Shown one piece after another: positions 51,976 to 61,383 of a stretch of DNA of 64,000 nt. Within the stretch, counting starts at the first letter, position 1; each line of letters starts with the position of its first letter. The position numbers were made by a program, and so were the translations under genes. The stretch is from an uncultured Castellaniella sp. (lineage in GTDB: Bacteria; Pseudomonadota; Gammaproteobacteria; Burkholderiales; Burkholderiaceae_B): assembly GCF_937988725.1 (NCBI RefSeq), contig NZ_CALKHS010000009.1, forward strand, positions 124,001 through 188,000, in the 5' to 3' direction. The notes under the pieces were generated by a model, which searched no databases, was not told the DNA's origin, and was given only the letters and a program-made list of their open reading frames with translations.

Positions 51976-52746
51976 TCAATTCAAACTGTTGCGATAATGG
52001 TACCGTTCGGTGACGTAATGGCCCCGCCGCAATTCCATGGGCCGGTCGCCATACGTGTAGGCGATGCGCTCGACCTGCAGCAGCGGGCTGCCCGGCGCGA
52101 CCTGCAGGAAATCGGCCTGCGCGTCGGTGGCGGCCACGGCGCGGATCTTTTCTTCGGCCCGCACCATGCTGACGCCGAATTCGGTTTCGAACAGGGCGTA
52201 GACCGGCCCGCGGTAGCGCTGCAGGAATTCCAGGGTCAGGCCCTTGAAGGCGCTGCCCGGCAGCCAGATGTCGTCCAGGATGGTGGGCACGTCGTCGAAG
52301 GACAGCACGCGGCGCATATTGACCACGGCATCGCCCGCCCGCAGATCCAGGGCGGCGGCGATTTCGGCGGATGCCTTCGTGCGCCGGCAATCCAGGATCT
52401 GGCTGCTGGACGCCGCCGGACGGCCGTCGTCGGGGCTGAGCCGCAGGAAGCGGTAGCGGACCCGGGCTTCATTGTGGGTGGCCACGAAGGTGCCCTTGCC
52501 CTGGCGGCGGATCAGCAGATTGTCGGCCGCCAGTTCGTCGATGGCCTTGCGCACCGTGCCCTGGCTGACCTGGAAACGGGCGGCCAGCTCGAGTTCGCTG
52601 GGGATGGCTTCGCCCGGCTTCCATTCGCCGCGGTCCAGCCCCTGCAGGATCAGGCCCTTGATCTGCTGATACAGCGGGCTGAACGCGGCGCTGTGCGGCG
52701 CGCGTCCCGGAGGCTGTGGGCGGTCGATCGAAGGGGTATCGGACAT
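51976..52746 (-). CDS. GntR-family regulator, HutC/UTRA subgroup, next to the sdh operon and mdh
   Basis: The protein is about 256 residues. The winged helix is at about residues 20-90 (PLYQQIKGLILQGLDRGEWKPGEAIPSELELAARFQVSQGTVRKAIDEL, then GKGTFVATH). A UTRA ligand-binding domain follows (about 100-245, with FEFLQRYRGP-like and LQVERIAYTYGDRPMELRRGHY stretches). Either the ATG at 52746 or one at 52776 may be used; neither has a strong ribosome-binding site. It faces mdh across a spacer with a 21-bp dyad and precedes sdhC, so it probably regulates these TCA genes and itself. The effector is unknown. Confidence 0.88.
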   Translation of the reverse strand: MSDTPSIDRPQPPGRAPHSAAFSPLYQQIKGLILQGLDRGEWKPGEAIPSELELAARFQVSQGTVRKAIDELAADNLLIRRQGKGTFVATHNEARVRYRFLRLSPDDGRPAASSSQILDCRRTKASAEIAAALDLRAGDAVVNMRRVLSFDDVPTILDDIWLPGSAFKGLTLEFLQRYRGPVYALFETEFGVSMVRAEEKIRAVAATDAQADFLQVAPGSPLLQVERIAYTYGDRPMELRRGHYVTERYHYRNSLN

Positions 52747-52836
52747 GTCGGGTGGAAGCGCTGCAGGGCGGCCCATGCTACAAAATGGAACTTCGGCATT
52801 TTCGCATTTCCGCGTGCAGATGTCTAATACTCTTCT

Positions 52837-52857
52837 GTCTTATATAAGATATAAGAC
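52837..52857. promoter_or_regulatory. 21-bp dyad in the gntR/mdh spacer, probable GntR operator
   Basis: Arms GTCTTATA (52837-52844) and TATAAGAC (52850-52857) are exact complements across TAAGA; inside sits the 12-base palindrome TCTTATATAAGA (52838-52849). Its reverse complement contains CTTATATCTTATATAAGAC, which recurs exactly upstream of acnB. It lies about 90 bases from both the gntR and mdh start codons, suiting control in both directions. Confidence 0.75.
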
Positions 52858-52943
52858 TCTTGACGCTGAAGGATGAAATACACTACTCTTTTCGGCGTTT
52901 TCGCACACCCCGGATCCCTCTTTCATCCTATCGGAGAATCACT

Positions 52944-53933
<990 letters not shown>

Positions 53934-53948
53934 GCATGTTCTGACGGA

Positions 53949-53983
53949 CGCATCCGCGAGCCGGCGTCCGGCCCGCGGATGCG
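53949..53983 (+). terminator. Hairpin after mdh
   Basis: CGCATCCGCG (53949-53958) and CGCGGATGCG (53974-53983) are perfect complements across a 15-base loop, 16 bases past the mdh stop. No T-run follows, so termination may be partial or factor-dependent. It separates mdh from prpB. Confidence 0.55.
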
Positions 53984-54127
53984 CCGCCGAATGTCCGGTC
54001 GATGACAGACAGGCGCGTCCTGCGGACACAGAATGCCGACAGCATCGACTGGCCCCCCGCCCTTCCCGGGGCGATTTCCGCCGCGCATTGGGTCTGCCCG
54101 GCGCGGCGGCACACCGGAGCGCTGTTC

Positions 54128-55027
54128 ATGACCCGTCCCGTCTCTCCCGGCGCCCTGCTGCGCCAGGCTCTCATCGAAGAATCCCCCCTGCAGATCATCG
54201 GCGCCATCAACGCCAATCACGCCCTGCTGGCCAAACGCGCCGGCTACCGCGCCATCTACCTGTCGGGCGGCGGCGTCGCCGCCGGTTCGCTGGGGCTGCC
54301 CGACCTGGGCATCAACACCCTGGACGACGTGCTGACCGACATCCGCCGCATCACCGACGTCTGCGACCTGCCGCTGCTGGTCGATATCGACACCGGCTTC
54401 GGGCCCTCGGCCTTCAACATCGCCCGCACCGTGAAGTCGCTGATCAAGTTCGGCGCCGCCGGCTGCCACATTGAGGACCAGGTCGGCGCCAAGCGCTGCG
54501 GCCACCGCCCAGGCAAGGAGATCGTCAGCACCGAGGAAATGGCCGACCGCGTCAAGGCCGCCGCCGACGCCCGCACGGACAGCGACTTCTACCTGATCGC
54601 CCGCACGGATGCGATCGCCGTCAGCGGCGTGGACGCCGCGCTGGAGCGCGCCCACGCCTGCGTGGAAGCCGGCGCCGATGCGATCTTCGCGGAAGCGTCC
54701 TATGATCTGGAAACCTACGCCAGGTTTTCCAGATCCCTGAACGTGCCCGTGCTGGCGAACATCACGGAATTCGGCAAGACGCCGCTGTTCACGGTGCAGG
54801 AACTGGCGGGCGCCGGCGTCGGCATCGTGCTGTACCCGCTGTCGGCCTTCCGCGCCATGAACAAGGCGGCGGAAACCGTGTACGAAGCCATCCGCCGCGA
54901 CGGACACCAGCACAATGTGGTCGAGCTGATGCAGACGCGCGAAGAACTCTACGACCGCATCGGCTACCACCGCTACGAAGAACAGCTCGACGCGCTGTTC
55001 CAGAAAGGCAAGGGCAAGGCGTCCTGA
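54128..55027 (+). CDS. prpB: 2-methylisocitrate lyase
   Basis: The protein has 299 residues of the isocitrate lyase/PEP mutase family. It shows IYLSGGGVAAGSLGLPDLGI, VDIDTGFG, CHIEDQVGAKRCGHRPGKEI with catalytic Cys124, and LANITEFGKTPLFTVQEL. The CGHRPGK form is diagnostic for PrpB rather than AceA. It cleaves 2-methylisocitrate to pyruvate and succinate. The start is the ATG at 54128; the frame is open to 54002 but the family begins near MTRPVSPGALLR. Confidence 0.94.
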   Translation: MTRPVSPGALLRQALIEESPLQIIGAINANHALLAKRAGYRAIYLSGGGVAAGSLGLPDLGINTLDDVLTDIRRITDVCDLPLLVDIDTGFGPSAFNIARTVKSLIKFGAAGCHIEDQVGAKRCGHRPGKEIVSTEEMADRVKAAADARTDSDFYLIARTDAIAVSGVDAALERAHACVEAGADAIFAEASYDLETYARFSRSLNVPVLANITEFGKTPLFTVQELAGAGVGIVLYPLSAFRAMNKAAETVYEAIRRDGHQHNVVELMQTREELYDRIGYHRYEEQLDALFQKGKGKAS

Positions 55028-55075
55028 TCCGGACGCGCCGACCGAATTTCCATCCGTCACCCAAGGAGACCTCTG

Positions 55076-56317
55076 ATGGCGACACGAAAGACTGCATCCT
55101 CGAAATCGACCGCGGCATCCCGCAAGCCGGCGGCCGGCAAGGCCGCGACCGCTTCCGCCCCGGCCGCCGCCGCGCCCGCGCCCGGCTTCAAGCCCAAGAA
55201 GTCCGTCGCCCTGTCGGGCATCGTGGCCGGCAACACGGCCCTGTGCACGGTGGGCCGCAGCGGCAACGACCTGCACTATCGCGGCTACGACATTCTGGAC
55301 ATCGCCGACACCTGCGAATTCGAGGAAGTCGCCCACCTGCTGATCCACGGCAAGCTGCCGACCAAGCCCGAGCTCAAGGCCTACAAGGAAAAGCTGCGCC
55401 GCCTGCGCGGCCTGCCCGCCCAGGTCCAGGTGGCCCTGGAAGCCCTGCCCGCCGCCAGCCATCCCATGGACGTGATGCGCACCGCCGCCTCGGTGCTGGG
55501 CTGCGTGCTGCCTGAAAAGGACGACCACAACCTGCCTGACGCCCGCGACATCGCCGACCGCCTGATGGCCAGCCTGGGCTCGGCCCTGCTGTACTGGTAC
55601 CACTACAGCCACAACGGCCGCATCATCAACGTCGAGACCGAGGACGACAGCATCGGCGGCCACTTCCTGCATCTGCTGCACGGCGAAGCGCCCTCCGACG
55701 AATGGGTCCGCGCCATGCACACGTCCCTGATCCTGTACGCGGAACACGAATTCAACGCGTCCACCTTCACCGGCCGCGTGATCGCCGGCACGGGCTCGGA
55801 CATGTATTCCGCCATCACGGGGGCCATCGGCGCGCTGCGCGGGCCCAAGCACGGCGGCGCCAACGAAGTCGCCTTCGAGATCCAGAAGCGCTACGACAGC
55901 CCCGACGAAGCCGAGGCCGACATCCGCCGCCGCGTCGAAGCCAAGGAAGTCGTGATCGGCTTCGGCCACCCGGTCTACACCGTGTCCGACCCGCGCAACA
56001 AGGTCATCAAGGCCGTGGCGCAGAAGCTGTCCCGGTCCGCCGGCTCGACCAAGATGTTCGACATCGCCGAACGCCTGGAATCGGTCATGTGGGACGCCAA
56101 GAAGATGTTCCCGAACCTGGACTGGTTCTCGGCCGTGTCCTATCACATGATGGGCGTGCCCACCGCCATGTTCACGCCCCTGTTCGTGATCGCCCGCACC
56201 GCGGGCTGGTCGGCGCACATCATCGAACAGCGCATCGACAACAAGATCATCCGCCCGACGGCCAATTACGTCGGCCCGGAAGACCAGAAATTCGTCCCGC
56301 TTTCCAAGCGCAAATAA
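55076..56317 (+). CDS. prpC: 2-methylcitrate synthase
   Basis: The protein has 413 residues. The citrate-synthase fold of the short PrpC type has GRSGNDLHYRGYDILDIA, AEHEFNASTFTGRVIAGTGSDMYSA, GPKHGGANEVAFEIQ, IGFGHPVYTVSDPRN and NLDWFSAVSYHMMGVPTAMF. About 40 extra N-terminal residues are Ala/Lys/Ser/Pro-rich and not part of the fold. It condenses propionyl-CoA with oxaloacetate. An AGGAGA site is 8 bases before the ATG. It lies 48 bases after prpB. Confidence 0.94.
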   Translation: MATRKTASSKSTAASRKPAAGKAATASAPAAAAPAPGFKPKKSVALSGIVAGNTALCTVGRSGNDLHYRGYDILDIADTCEFEEVAHLLIHGKLPTKPELKAYKEKLRRLRGLPAQVQVALEALPAASHPMDVMRTAASVLGCVLPEKDDHNLPDARDIADRLMASLGSALLYWYHYSHNGRIINVETEDDSIGGHFLHLLHGEAPSDEWVRAMHTSLILYAEHEFNASTFTGRVIAGTGSDMYSAITGAIGALRGPKHGGANEVAFEIQKRYDSPDEAEADIRRRVEAKEVVIGFGHPVYTVSDPRNKVIKAVAQKLSRSAGSTKMFDIAERLESVMWDAKKMFPNLDWFSAVSYHMMGVPTAMFTPLFVIARTAGWSAHIIEQRIDNKIIRPTANYVGPEDQKFVPLSKRK

Positions 56318-56340
56318 GCCGCAACCCTTCAGGAATCCCT

Positions 56341-57792
56341 ATGTCTGCGACTATTTCCAACGTCCGCCCCCAACCCGACCAGGTGCTGGTGGACATCGTC
56401 GACTATGTGCTCGACTACAAGATCGACAGCGCCCTGGCGCTCGAGACGGCCCGCAATTGCCTGATCGACACCCTGGGCTGCGGCCTGGAAGGCCTGGAAT
56501 ACCCGGCCTGCCGCAAGCTGATGGGCCCGATCGTGCCCGGCACGATCGTGCCCAACGGCGCCAAGGTCCCCGGCACGCAATTCCAGCTGGACCCGGTCCA
56601 GGCGGCCTTCAACATCGGCTGCATGATCCGCTGGCTGGACTTCAACGACTGCTGGCTGGCCGCCGAATGGGGCCATCCGTCCGACAATCTGGGCGGCATT
56701 CTGGCTGTGGCCGACTGGCTGTCGCGCAATGCCGTGGCCGCCGGCAAGGCGCCGCTGACCATGCGCACGGTGCTGGAAGGCATGGTCAAGGCCCACGAGA
56801 TCCAGGGCTGCATCGCGCTGGAGAACTCCTTCAACAAGGTCGGCCTGGACCATGTGGTGCTGGTCAAGGTGGCGTCCACCGCCGTGGTCTCGCAGATGCT
56901 GGGCCTGTCGCGCGAGGAAACCATCAACGCGGTGTCGCTGGCCTGGGTGGACGGTCAAAGCCTGCGCACCTATCGCCACGCCCCCAACACGGGCAGCCGC
57001 AAGTCCTGGGCGGCGGGCGACGCCACCAGCCGGGCCGTGCGCCTGGCCCTGATGGCCCGCACGGGCGAAATGGGCTATCCGTCGGCGCTGAGCGCGCCGG
57101 TCTGGGGCTTCTACGACGTGTCGTTCAAGGGCCAGCCCTTCAAGTTCCAGCGCCCCTACGGCAGCTACGTGATGGAAAACGTGCTGTTCAAGATCTCCTT
57201 CCCGGCCGAATTCCATTCCCAGACGGCCGTGGAATGCGCCATGGACATCCACGGCAAGCTGAAGTCGCTGGGCAAGACCGAGGCCGACATCAAGAAGATC
57301 ACGATCCGCACGCATGAGGCCTGCATCCGCATCATCGACAAGAAGGGCCCGCTGCACAATCCGGCCGACCGCGATCACTGCATCCAGTACATGGTGGCCG
57401 TGCCGATCATCTTCGGGCGGCTGACGGCGCCCGACTACGAGGACAGCGTCGCCGCCGATCCGCGCATCGACGCGCTGCGCGACAAGATGGTCTGCGTGGA
57501 GGATCCCGCCTTCACGAAGGATTATCACGATCCCGAGAAGCGTTCGATCGCCAACGCGCTGACCGTGGAGTTCAACGACGGCACGAAGCTCGACGAGCTG
57601 GTCTGCGAGTACCCGATCGGCCACAAGCGCCGCCGCAAGGACGGGATCCCGCTGCTGGAGGCGAAGTTCCGCAAGAACCTGGCCCGCCAGTTCCCGGCCC
57701 GCCAGCAGCAGCGCATCCTGGACGTGTCCCTGGATCAGGCGAAGCTGGAAGCCATGCCGGTGCACGAGTACGTGGATCTGTATGTCATCTGA
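56341..57792 (+). CDS. prpD: 2-methylcitrate dehydratase (MmgE/PrpD family)
   Basis: The protein has 483 residues. RNCLIDTLGCGLEGLEYPAC, IRWLDFNDCWLAAEWGHPSDNLGGI, IQGCIALENSFNKVGLDHV and HRRRKDGIPLLEAKF-type segments match PrpD. It dehydrates 2-methylcitrate to methylaconitate; AcnB, encoded just downstream, usually completes the step to 2-methylisocitrate. The presence of PrpD rather than the AcnD/PrpF pair defines which version of the cycle is used. It lies 23 bases after prpC and overlaps the next gene by 11 bases. Confidence 0.94.
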   Translation: MSATISNVRPQPDQVLVDIVDYVLDYKIDSALALETARNCLIDTLGCGLEGLEYPACRKLMGPIVPGTIVPNGAKVPGTQFQLDPVQAAFNIGCMIRWLDFNDCWLAAEWGHPSDNLGGILAVADWLSRNAVAAGKAPLTMRTVLEGMVKAHEIQGCIALENSFNKVGLDHVVLVKVASTAVVSQMLGLSREETINAVSLAWVDGQSLRTYRHAPNTGSRKSWAAGDATSRAVRLALMARTGEMGYPSALSAPVWGFYDVSFKGQPFKFQRPYGSYVMENVLFKISFPAEFHSQTAVECAMDIHGKLKSLGKTEADIKKITIRTHEACIRIIDKKGPLHNPADRDHCIQYMVAVPIIFGRLTAPDYEDSVAADPRIDALRDKMVCVEDPAFTKDYHDPEKRSIANALTVEFNDGTKLDELVCEYPIGHKRRRKDGIPLLEAKFRKNLARQFPARQQQRILDVSLDQAKLEAMPVHEYVDLYVI

Positions 57793-58075
57793 CCCGCACG
57801 TCCGCCGCGCGATCCGGCACAACGAGGCCGCCCGCCGTTTCGAATTCACGGAGGACGGGCAATTGTGCGTGCTGGACTACGTCCTGAACGGATCCGTGGC
57901 GTCTTTCGTCCATACCGGGGTGCCGGCCCCGGTGGGCGGGCGCGGCATCGCGGCGGACCTCGTGAGCTTCGGGCTGGATACGGCCCGGGCTCGCGGATGG
58001 CGGGTCCGGGCGGTGTGTTCGTATGTCGCTGCCTACGTGCAGCGGCATCCGGAATATCAGGATCTGGTGGACTGA
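57782..58075 (+). CDS. Small GNAT-like N-acetyltransferase (YjdJ type)
   Basis: The protein has 97 residues. It opens with a short beta region (RRFEFTEDGQLCVLDYVL). VGGRGIAADLVSFGLDTARARGWRVRAVCSYVAAYVQRHPEYQDLV carries the acetyl-CoA binding pattern (GRGIA) and the C-terminal YVQRHPEYQDL motif of this compact GNAT group. The target is unknown. It overlaps the end of prpD by 11 bases, so it is translationally linked to the methylcitrate genes. Confidence 0.82.
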   Translation: MSSDPHVRRAIRHNEAARRFEFTEDGQLCVLDYVLNGSVASFVHTGVPAPVGGRGIAADLVSFGLDTARARGWRVRAVCSYVAAYVQRHPEYQDLVD

Positions 58076-58097
58076 GGTAGGGTTTCTGCGCACGCAC

Positions 58098-58297
58098 GCC
58101 TGTGGCGGTGGTGTCTGTGCGGGCGCCAGACAGCGGTCCGGCCTTTGGCCGGACTTCCCGGATCTTCCTCGTCCGCCGGGGCGTCGGGCGAACTCGTCGC
58201 TTCGCTCCTCAAACACGCCCGACGAAGGCCCCCCGGCTCCCTTCGGAAGCATCCGGCGCTGTCCGACCGCGCCCGCACAGACACCACCGCCACAGGC
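58098..58297. repeat. Perfect 28-bp inverted repeat enclosing nested hairpins (non-coding)
   Basis: Arms 58098-58125 and 58270-58297 are exact complements over 28 bases. Between them lie an 8-bp hairpin with a TTT loop (58136-58154, GTCCGGCC/GGCCGGAC) and a 9-bp one (58182-58190 with 58216-58224, CGTCGGGCG/CGCCCGACG). No convincing gene is inside. It starts 22 bases after the GNAT stop and is the first half of the 526-base spacer before acnB. It could be a dispersed repeat element or a strong transcript-end structure. Confidence 0.85.
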
Positions 58298-58350
58298 TTG
58301 GACTGTCGTGACACGGTAGAGCGGGCCAAGGAACGCCGCAATTCTCGTCA

Positions 58351-58455
58351 ATCGTCGTTGCAGGGGGCTCGGGGACACTGTTGGAGCCGGAACCCACACA
58401 CTCGGCGAAGCCGCCAAGTCGCGACCGGTGTCCCCGAGCCCCCTGCAACGACGAT
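58351..58455. repeat. Second perfect 28-bp inverted repeat before acnB (non-coding)
   Basis: Arms 58351-58378 and 58428-58455 are exact complements over 28 bases, separated by 49 bases; their sequence is unrelated to the first repeat pair. No gene is seen. Together the two elements fill most of 58076-58601. The remaining part (58456-58601) is AT-rich and holds the GntR-type element and the acnB leader. Confidence 0.85.
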
Positions 58456-58515
58456 GAGGCCTGGCTCAAGAACCCACAACAACGCCGCCACATAAAACAC
58501 AAAACATCGTCAACT

Positions 58516-58534
58516 CTTATATCTTATATAAGAC
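58516..58534. promoter_or_regulatory. GntR-type element upstream of acnB, identical to the mdh/gntR one
   Basis: CTTATATCTTATATAAGAC is an exact 19-base match to the reverse complement of the dyad at 52837-52857. It includes the palindrome TCTTATATAAGA (58522-58533). The outer arm differs by one base (CTCTTATA for GTCTTATA). It lies 68 bases upstream of the acnB start codon. It implies that acnB and mdh share a regulator, most simply the HutC-type GntR encoded at 51976-52746. Confidence 0.75.
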
Positions 58535-58601
58535 TGTTGCCTGAACGATGCTTCTTCTTTAAAATAACCCCGTTCTCAAACCCTTCTTCCTGGGGCACCC
58601 C

Positions 58602-61187
58602 ATGCTGGATTCCTACCGCACCGAAGCCGCTGCTCGTGAAGCCATCGGCGTATCACCGCTTCCCCTGACGGCGCAACAGACGGCCGATCTGATCGAACTG
58701 CTGAAAAACCCGCCCGTCGGCGAAGAACAATTCCTGCTGGACCTGCTCACGCACCGCGTCCCGGCGGGGGTGGACGACGCCGCCCAGGTCAAGGCCTCCT
58801 ACCTGGCCGCCGTCGCCCTGGGCAAGGAAAGCTGCCCCCTGATCGACGCCAAGCACGCCACCGAACTGCTGGGCACCATGCTGGGCGGCTACAACATCAG
58901 CGCCCTGATCGAGCTGCTGGACCACGCCGACCTGGCGCCGGTCGCGGCCGAAGGCCTGAAGAAGACCCTGCTGGTCTTCGACGCCTTCCATGACATCGAA
59001 GAAAAAGCCAAGGCCGGCAACGTCCAGGCCCAGGCCGTCCTGAAAAGCTGGGCCGACGCCGAATGGTTCACCAGCCGTCCCGAAGTCCCGCAAAGCCTGA
59101 CGCTGACCGTCTTCAAGGTCACGGGCGAAACCAACACCGACGACCTGTCGCCCGCGCCCGACGCCTGGAGCCGCCCCGACATCCCGCTGCACGCGCTGGC
59201 CATGCTGAAGAACCCACGCGACGGCATCACGCCTGACGCCCCGGGGCAGGTCGGCCCGATCAAGCTGCTGAACGAACTGAAGGCCAAGGGCCACCTGGTC
59301 GCCTACGTGGGCGACGTGGTCGGCACCGGGTCCTCGCGCAAGTCGGCCACCAATTCCGTCATCTGGCACACCGGCGAAGACATCCCCTTCGTGCCCAACA
59401 AGCGCTTCGGCGGCGTCTGTCTGGGCGGCAAGATCGCCCCGATCTTCTACAACACCATGGAAGATTCCGGCGCCTTGCCCATCGAACTGGACGTCTCCGG
59501 CATGAACATGGGCGACGTCATCGAACTGCGCCCCTACGAAGGCAAGGCCCTGAAGAACGGCCAGGTCATTTCCGAATTCCAGCTGAAGTCCGACGTGCTG
59601 CTGGACGAAGTCCGCGCCGGCGGCCGCATTCCGCTGATCATCGGCCGCGGCCTGACGGCCAAGGCCCGCGCGTCCCTGGGCCTGCCGCCCGCCACGCTGT
59701 TCCGCCTGCCCGAAGCCCCCGCCGACACCGGCAAGGGCTATTCCCTGGCGCAGAAGCTGGTCGGCCGCGCCTGCGGCCTGCCCGAAGGCCAGGGCGTGCG
59801 CCCGGGCACCTACTGCGAACCGCGCATGACCTCGGTCGGCAGCCAGGACACCACCGGTCCCATGACCCGCGACGAACTGAAGGACCTGGCCTGCGTCGGC
59901 TTCTCGGCCGACCTGGTGATGCAGTCCTTCTGCCACACCGCCGCCTATCCCAAGCCCGTGGACGTCAAGACCCACCACGAACTGCCCGCCTTCATCAGCA
60001 CGCGCGGCGGCGTGTCCCTGCGTCCGGGCGACGGCATCATCCACTCCTGGCTGAATCGCATGCTGCTGCCCGACACCGTCGGCACGGGCGGCGACTCGCA
60101 CACCCGCTTCCCGATCGGCATCAGCTTCCCGGCCGGTTCCGGCCTGGTGGCCTTCGCCGCCGCCACCGGCGTCATGCCGCTGGACATGCCCGAATCCGTG
60201 CTGGTGCGCTTCAAAGGCAAGATGCAGCCCGGCGTCACCCTGCGCGATCTGGTCAACGCCATCCCGCTGTACGCCATCAAGCAAGGCCTGCTGACGGTCG
60301 AAAAGAAGGGCAAGAAGAACATCTTCTCCGGCCGCATCCTGGAAATCGAAGGGCTGCCGGACCTGAAGATCGAACAGGCCTTCGAACTGTCCGACGCCTC
60401 GGCCGAACGTTCCGCCGCCGCCTGCACGGTGCGCCTGAACAAGGAACCGATCATCGAATACCTGAACAGCAACATCACGCTGCTGAAATGGATGATCGCC
60501 AATGACTACCAGGACGCCCGCACCCTGGCGCGCCGCATCAAGAACATGGAAGCCTGGCTGGCCGATCCGCAACTGGTCGAACCCGATGCCGACGCCGAAT
60601 ACGCCGCCGTCATCGACATCGACCTGGCCGAAATCCATGAACCCATCGTGGCCTGCCCGAACGACCCGGACGACGTCAAGACGCTGTCCGACGTGGCCGG
60701 CACCGCCATCGACGAAGTCTTCATCGGCAGCTGCATGACCAACATCGGCCACTTCCGCGCCGCCGCGACGCTGCTCAAGGGCAAGCGCGACCTGCCGTCC
60801 AAGCTGTGGGTGGCGCCGCCCACCAAGATGGACGCCAGCGAGCTGACCAAGGAAGGCCATTACGGCACCTTCGGCACGGCCGGCGCCCGCATGGAAATGC
60901 CGGGCTGCTCGCTGTGCATGGGCAACCAGGCCCAGGTGCGCGAAGGCGCCACGGTGTTCTCGACCAGCACGCGCAATTTCCCCAACCGACTGGGGAAGAA
61001 CTCCAACGTGTTCCTGGGTTCGGCCGAAATGGCCGCGATCTGCTCGGGCCTGGGCCGCATCCCCACCCGCGAGGAATACCTGGAAGCCATGGGCCTGCTG
61101 TCCAAGGACAGCAAGGACATCTACCGCTACATGAACTTCGACCAGATCGAAGACTTCACCGCGGTGGCCAGCACGGTCGGGGCCTGA
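58602..61187 (+). CDS. acnB: Aconitate hydratase B (bifunctional with 2-methylisocitrate dehydratase)
   Basis: The protein has 861 residues with the AcnB domain order. A HEAT-like N-terminal domain (1-160) is followed by the swivel domain (about 165-370, VVGTGSSRKSATNSV, PNKRFGGVCLGGKIAPIFYNT), then the three catalytic domains. The [4Fe-4S] ligands are Cys711 (GSCMTNIGHF), Cys769 and Cys772 (GCSLCMGN). TGGDSHTRFPIGISFPAGSG is also present. It serves the TCA cycle, and AcnB enzymes also rehydrate methylaconitate, fitting its place behind prpBCD. The leader has the GntR-type element. Confidence 0.96.
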   Translation: MLDSYRTEAAAREAIGVSPLPLTAQQTADLIELLKNPPVGEEQFLLDLLTHRVPAGVDDAAQVKASYLAAVALGKESCPLIDAKHATELLGTMLGGYNISALIELLDHADLAPVAAEGLKKTLLVFDAFHDIEEKAKAGNVQAQAVLKSWADAEWFTSRPEVPQSLTLTVFKVTGETNTDDLSPAPDAWSRPDIPLHALAMLKNPRDGITPDAPGQVGPIKLLNELKAKGHLVAYVGDVVGTGSSRKSATNSVIWHTGEDIPFVPNKRFGGVCLGGKIAPIFYNTMEDSGALPIELDVSGMNMGDVIELRPYEGKALKNGQVISEFQLKSDVLLDEVRAGGRIPLIIGRGLTAKARASLGLPPATLFRLPEAPADTGKGYSLAQKLVGRACGLPEGQGVRPGTYCEPRMTSVGSQDTTGPMTRDELKDLACVGFSADLVMQSFCHTAAYPKPVDVKTHHELPAFISTRGGVSLRPGDGIIHSWLNRMLLPDTVGTGGDSHTRFPIGISFPAGSGLVAFAAATGVMPLDMPESVLVRFKGKMQPGVTLRDLVNAIPLYAIKQGLLTVEKKGKKNIFSGRILEIEGLPDLKIEQAFELSDASAERSAAACTVRLNKEPIIEYLNSNITLLKWMIANDYQDARTLARRIKNMEAWLADPQLVEPDADAEYAAVIDIDLAEIHEPIVACPNDPDDVKTLSDVAGTAIDEVFIGSCMTNIGHFRAAATLLKGKRDLPSKLWVAPPTKMDASELTKEGHYGTFGTAGARMEMPGCSLCMGNQAQVREGATVFSTSTRNFPNRLGKNSNVFLGSAEMAAICSGLGRIPTREEYLEAMGLLSKDSKDIYRYMNFDQIEDFTAVASTVGA

Positions 61188-61225
61188 TCCCGCCCTGCCC
61201 GCCCCGGCGCCGCCGGGGCGGACCG

Positions 61226-61254
61226 AAAAGCCCCGGGCCGCCCCGGGGCTTTTT
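61226..61254 (+). terminator. Rho-independent terminator of acnB
   Basis: AAAAGCCCCGG (61226-61236) pairs with CCGGGGCTTTT (61243-61253) and is followed by another T. It lies 39 bases past the acnB stop; a further GC-rich hairpin (GCCCCGG/CCGGGGC, about 61201-61219) precedes it. This is a textbook intrinsic terminator. Confidence 0.85.
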
Positions 61255-61383
61255 CGCTGTGCGCGTTCCATGCGTCCGGGGCGGCCCGGCGGCGGCGCCC
61301 GCGCGCCTTCCCGCCGCCGGGCCGCCGGGGCAGACGCGGTACACTAGGGATCCTCTGGTGCCTGTTTCTCTTCTCGGTCCTCC

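Noticed and set aside
58098..58455. CRISPR array or insertion sequence as explanation for the acnB upstream repeats
   Set aside because: There are only two unrelated inverted repeats, no regularly spaced direct repeats, no cas genes and no transposase frame.
58602..61271. A long minus-strand frame (872 codons) opposite acnB
   Set aside because: acnB is intact with all Fe-S ligands; the antisense frame has no recognisable domain.
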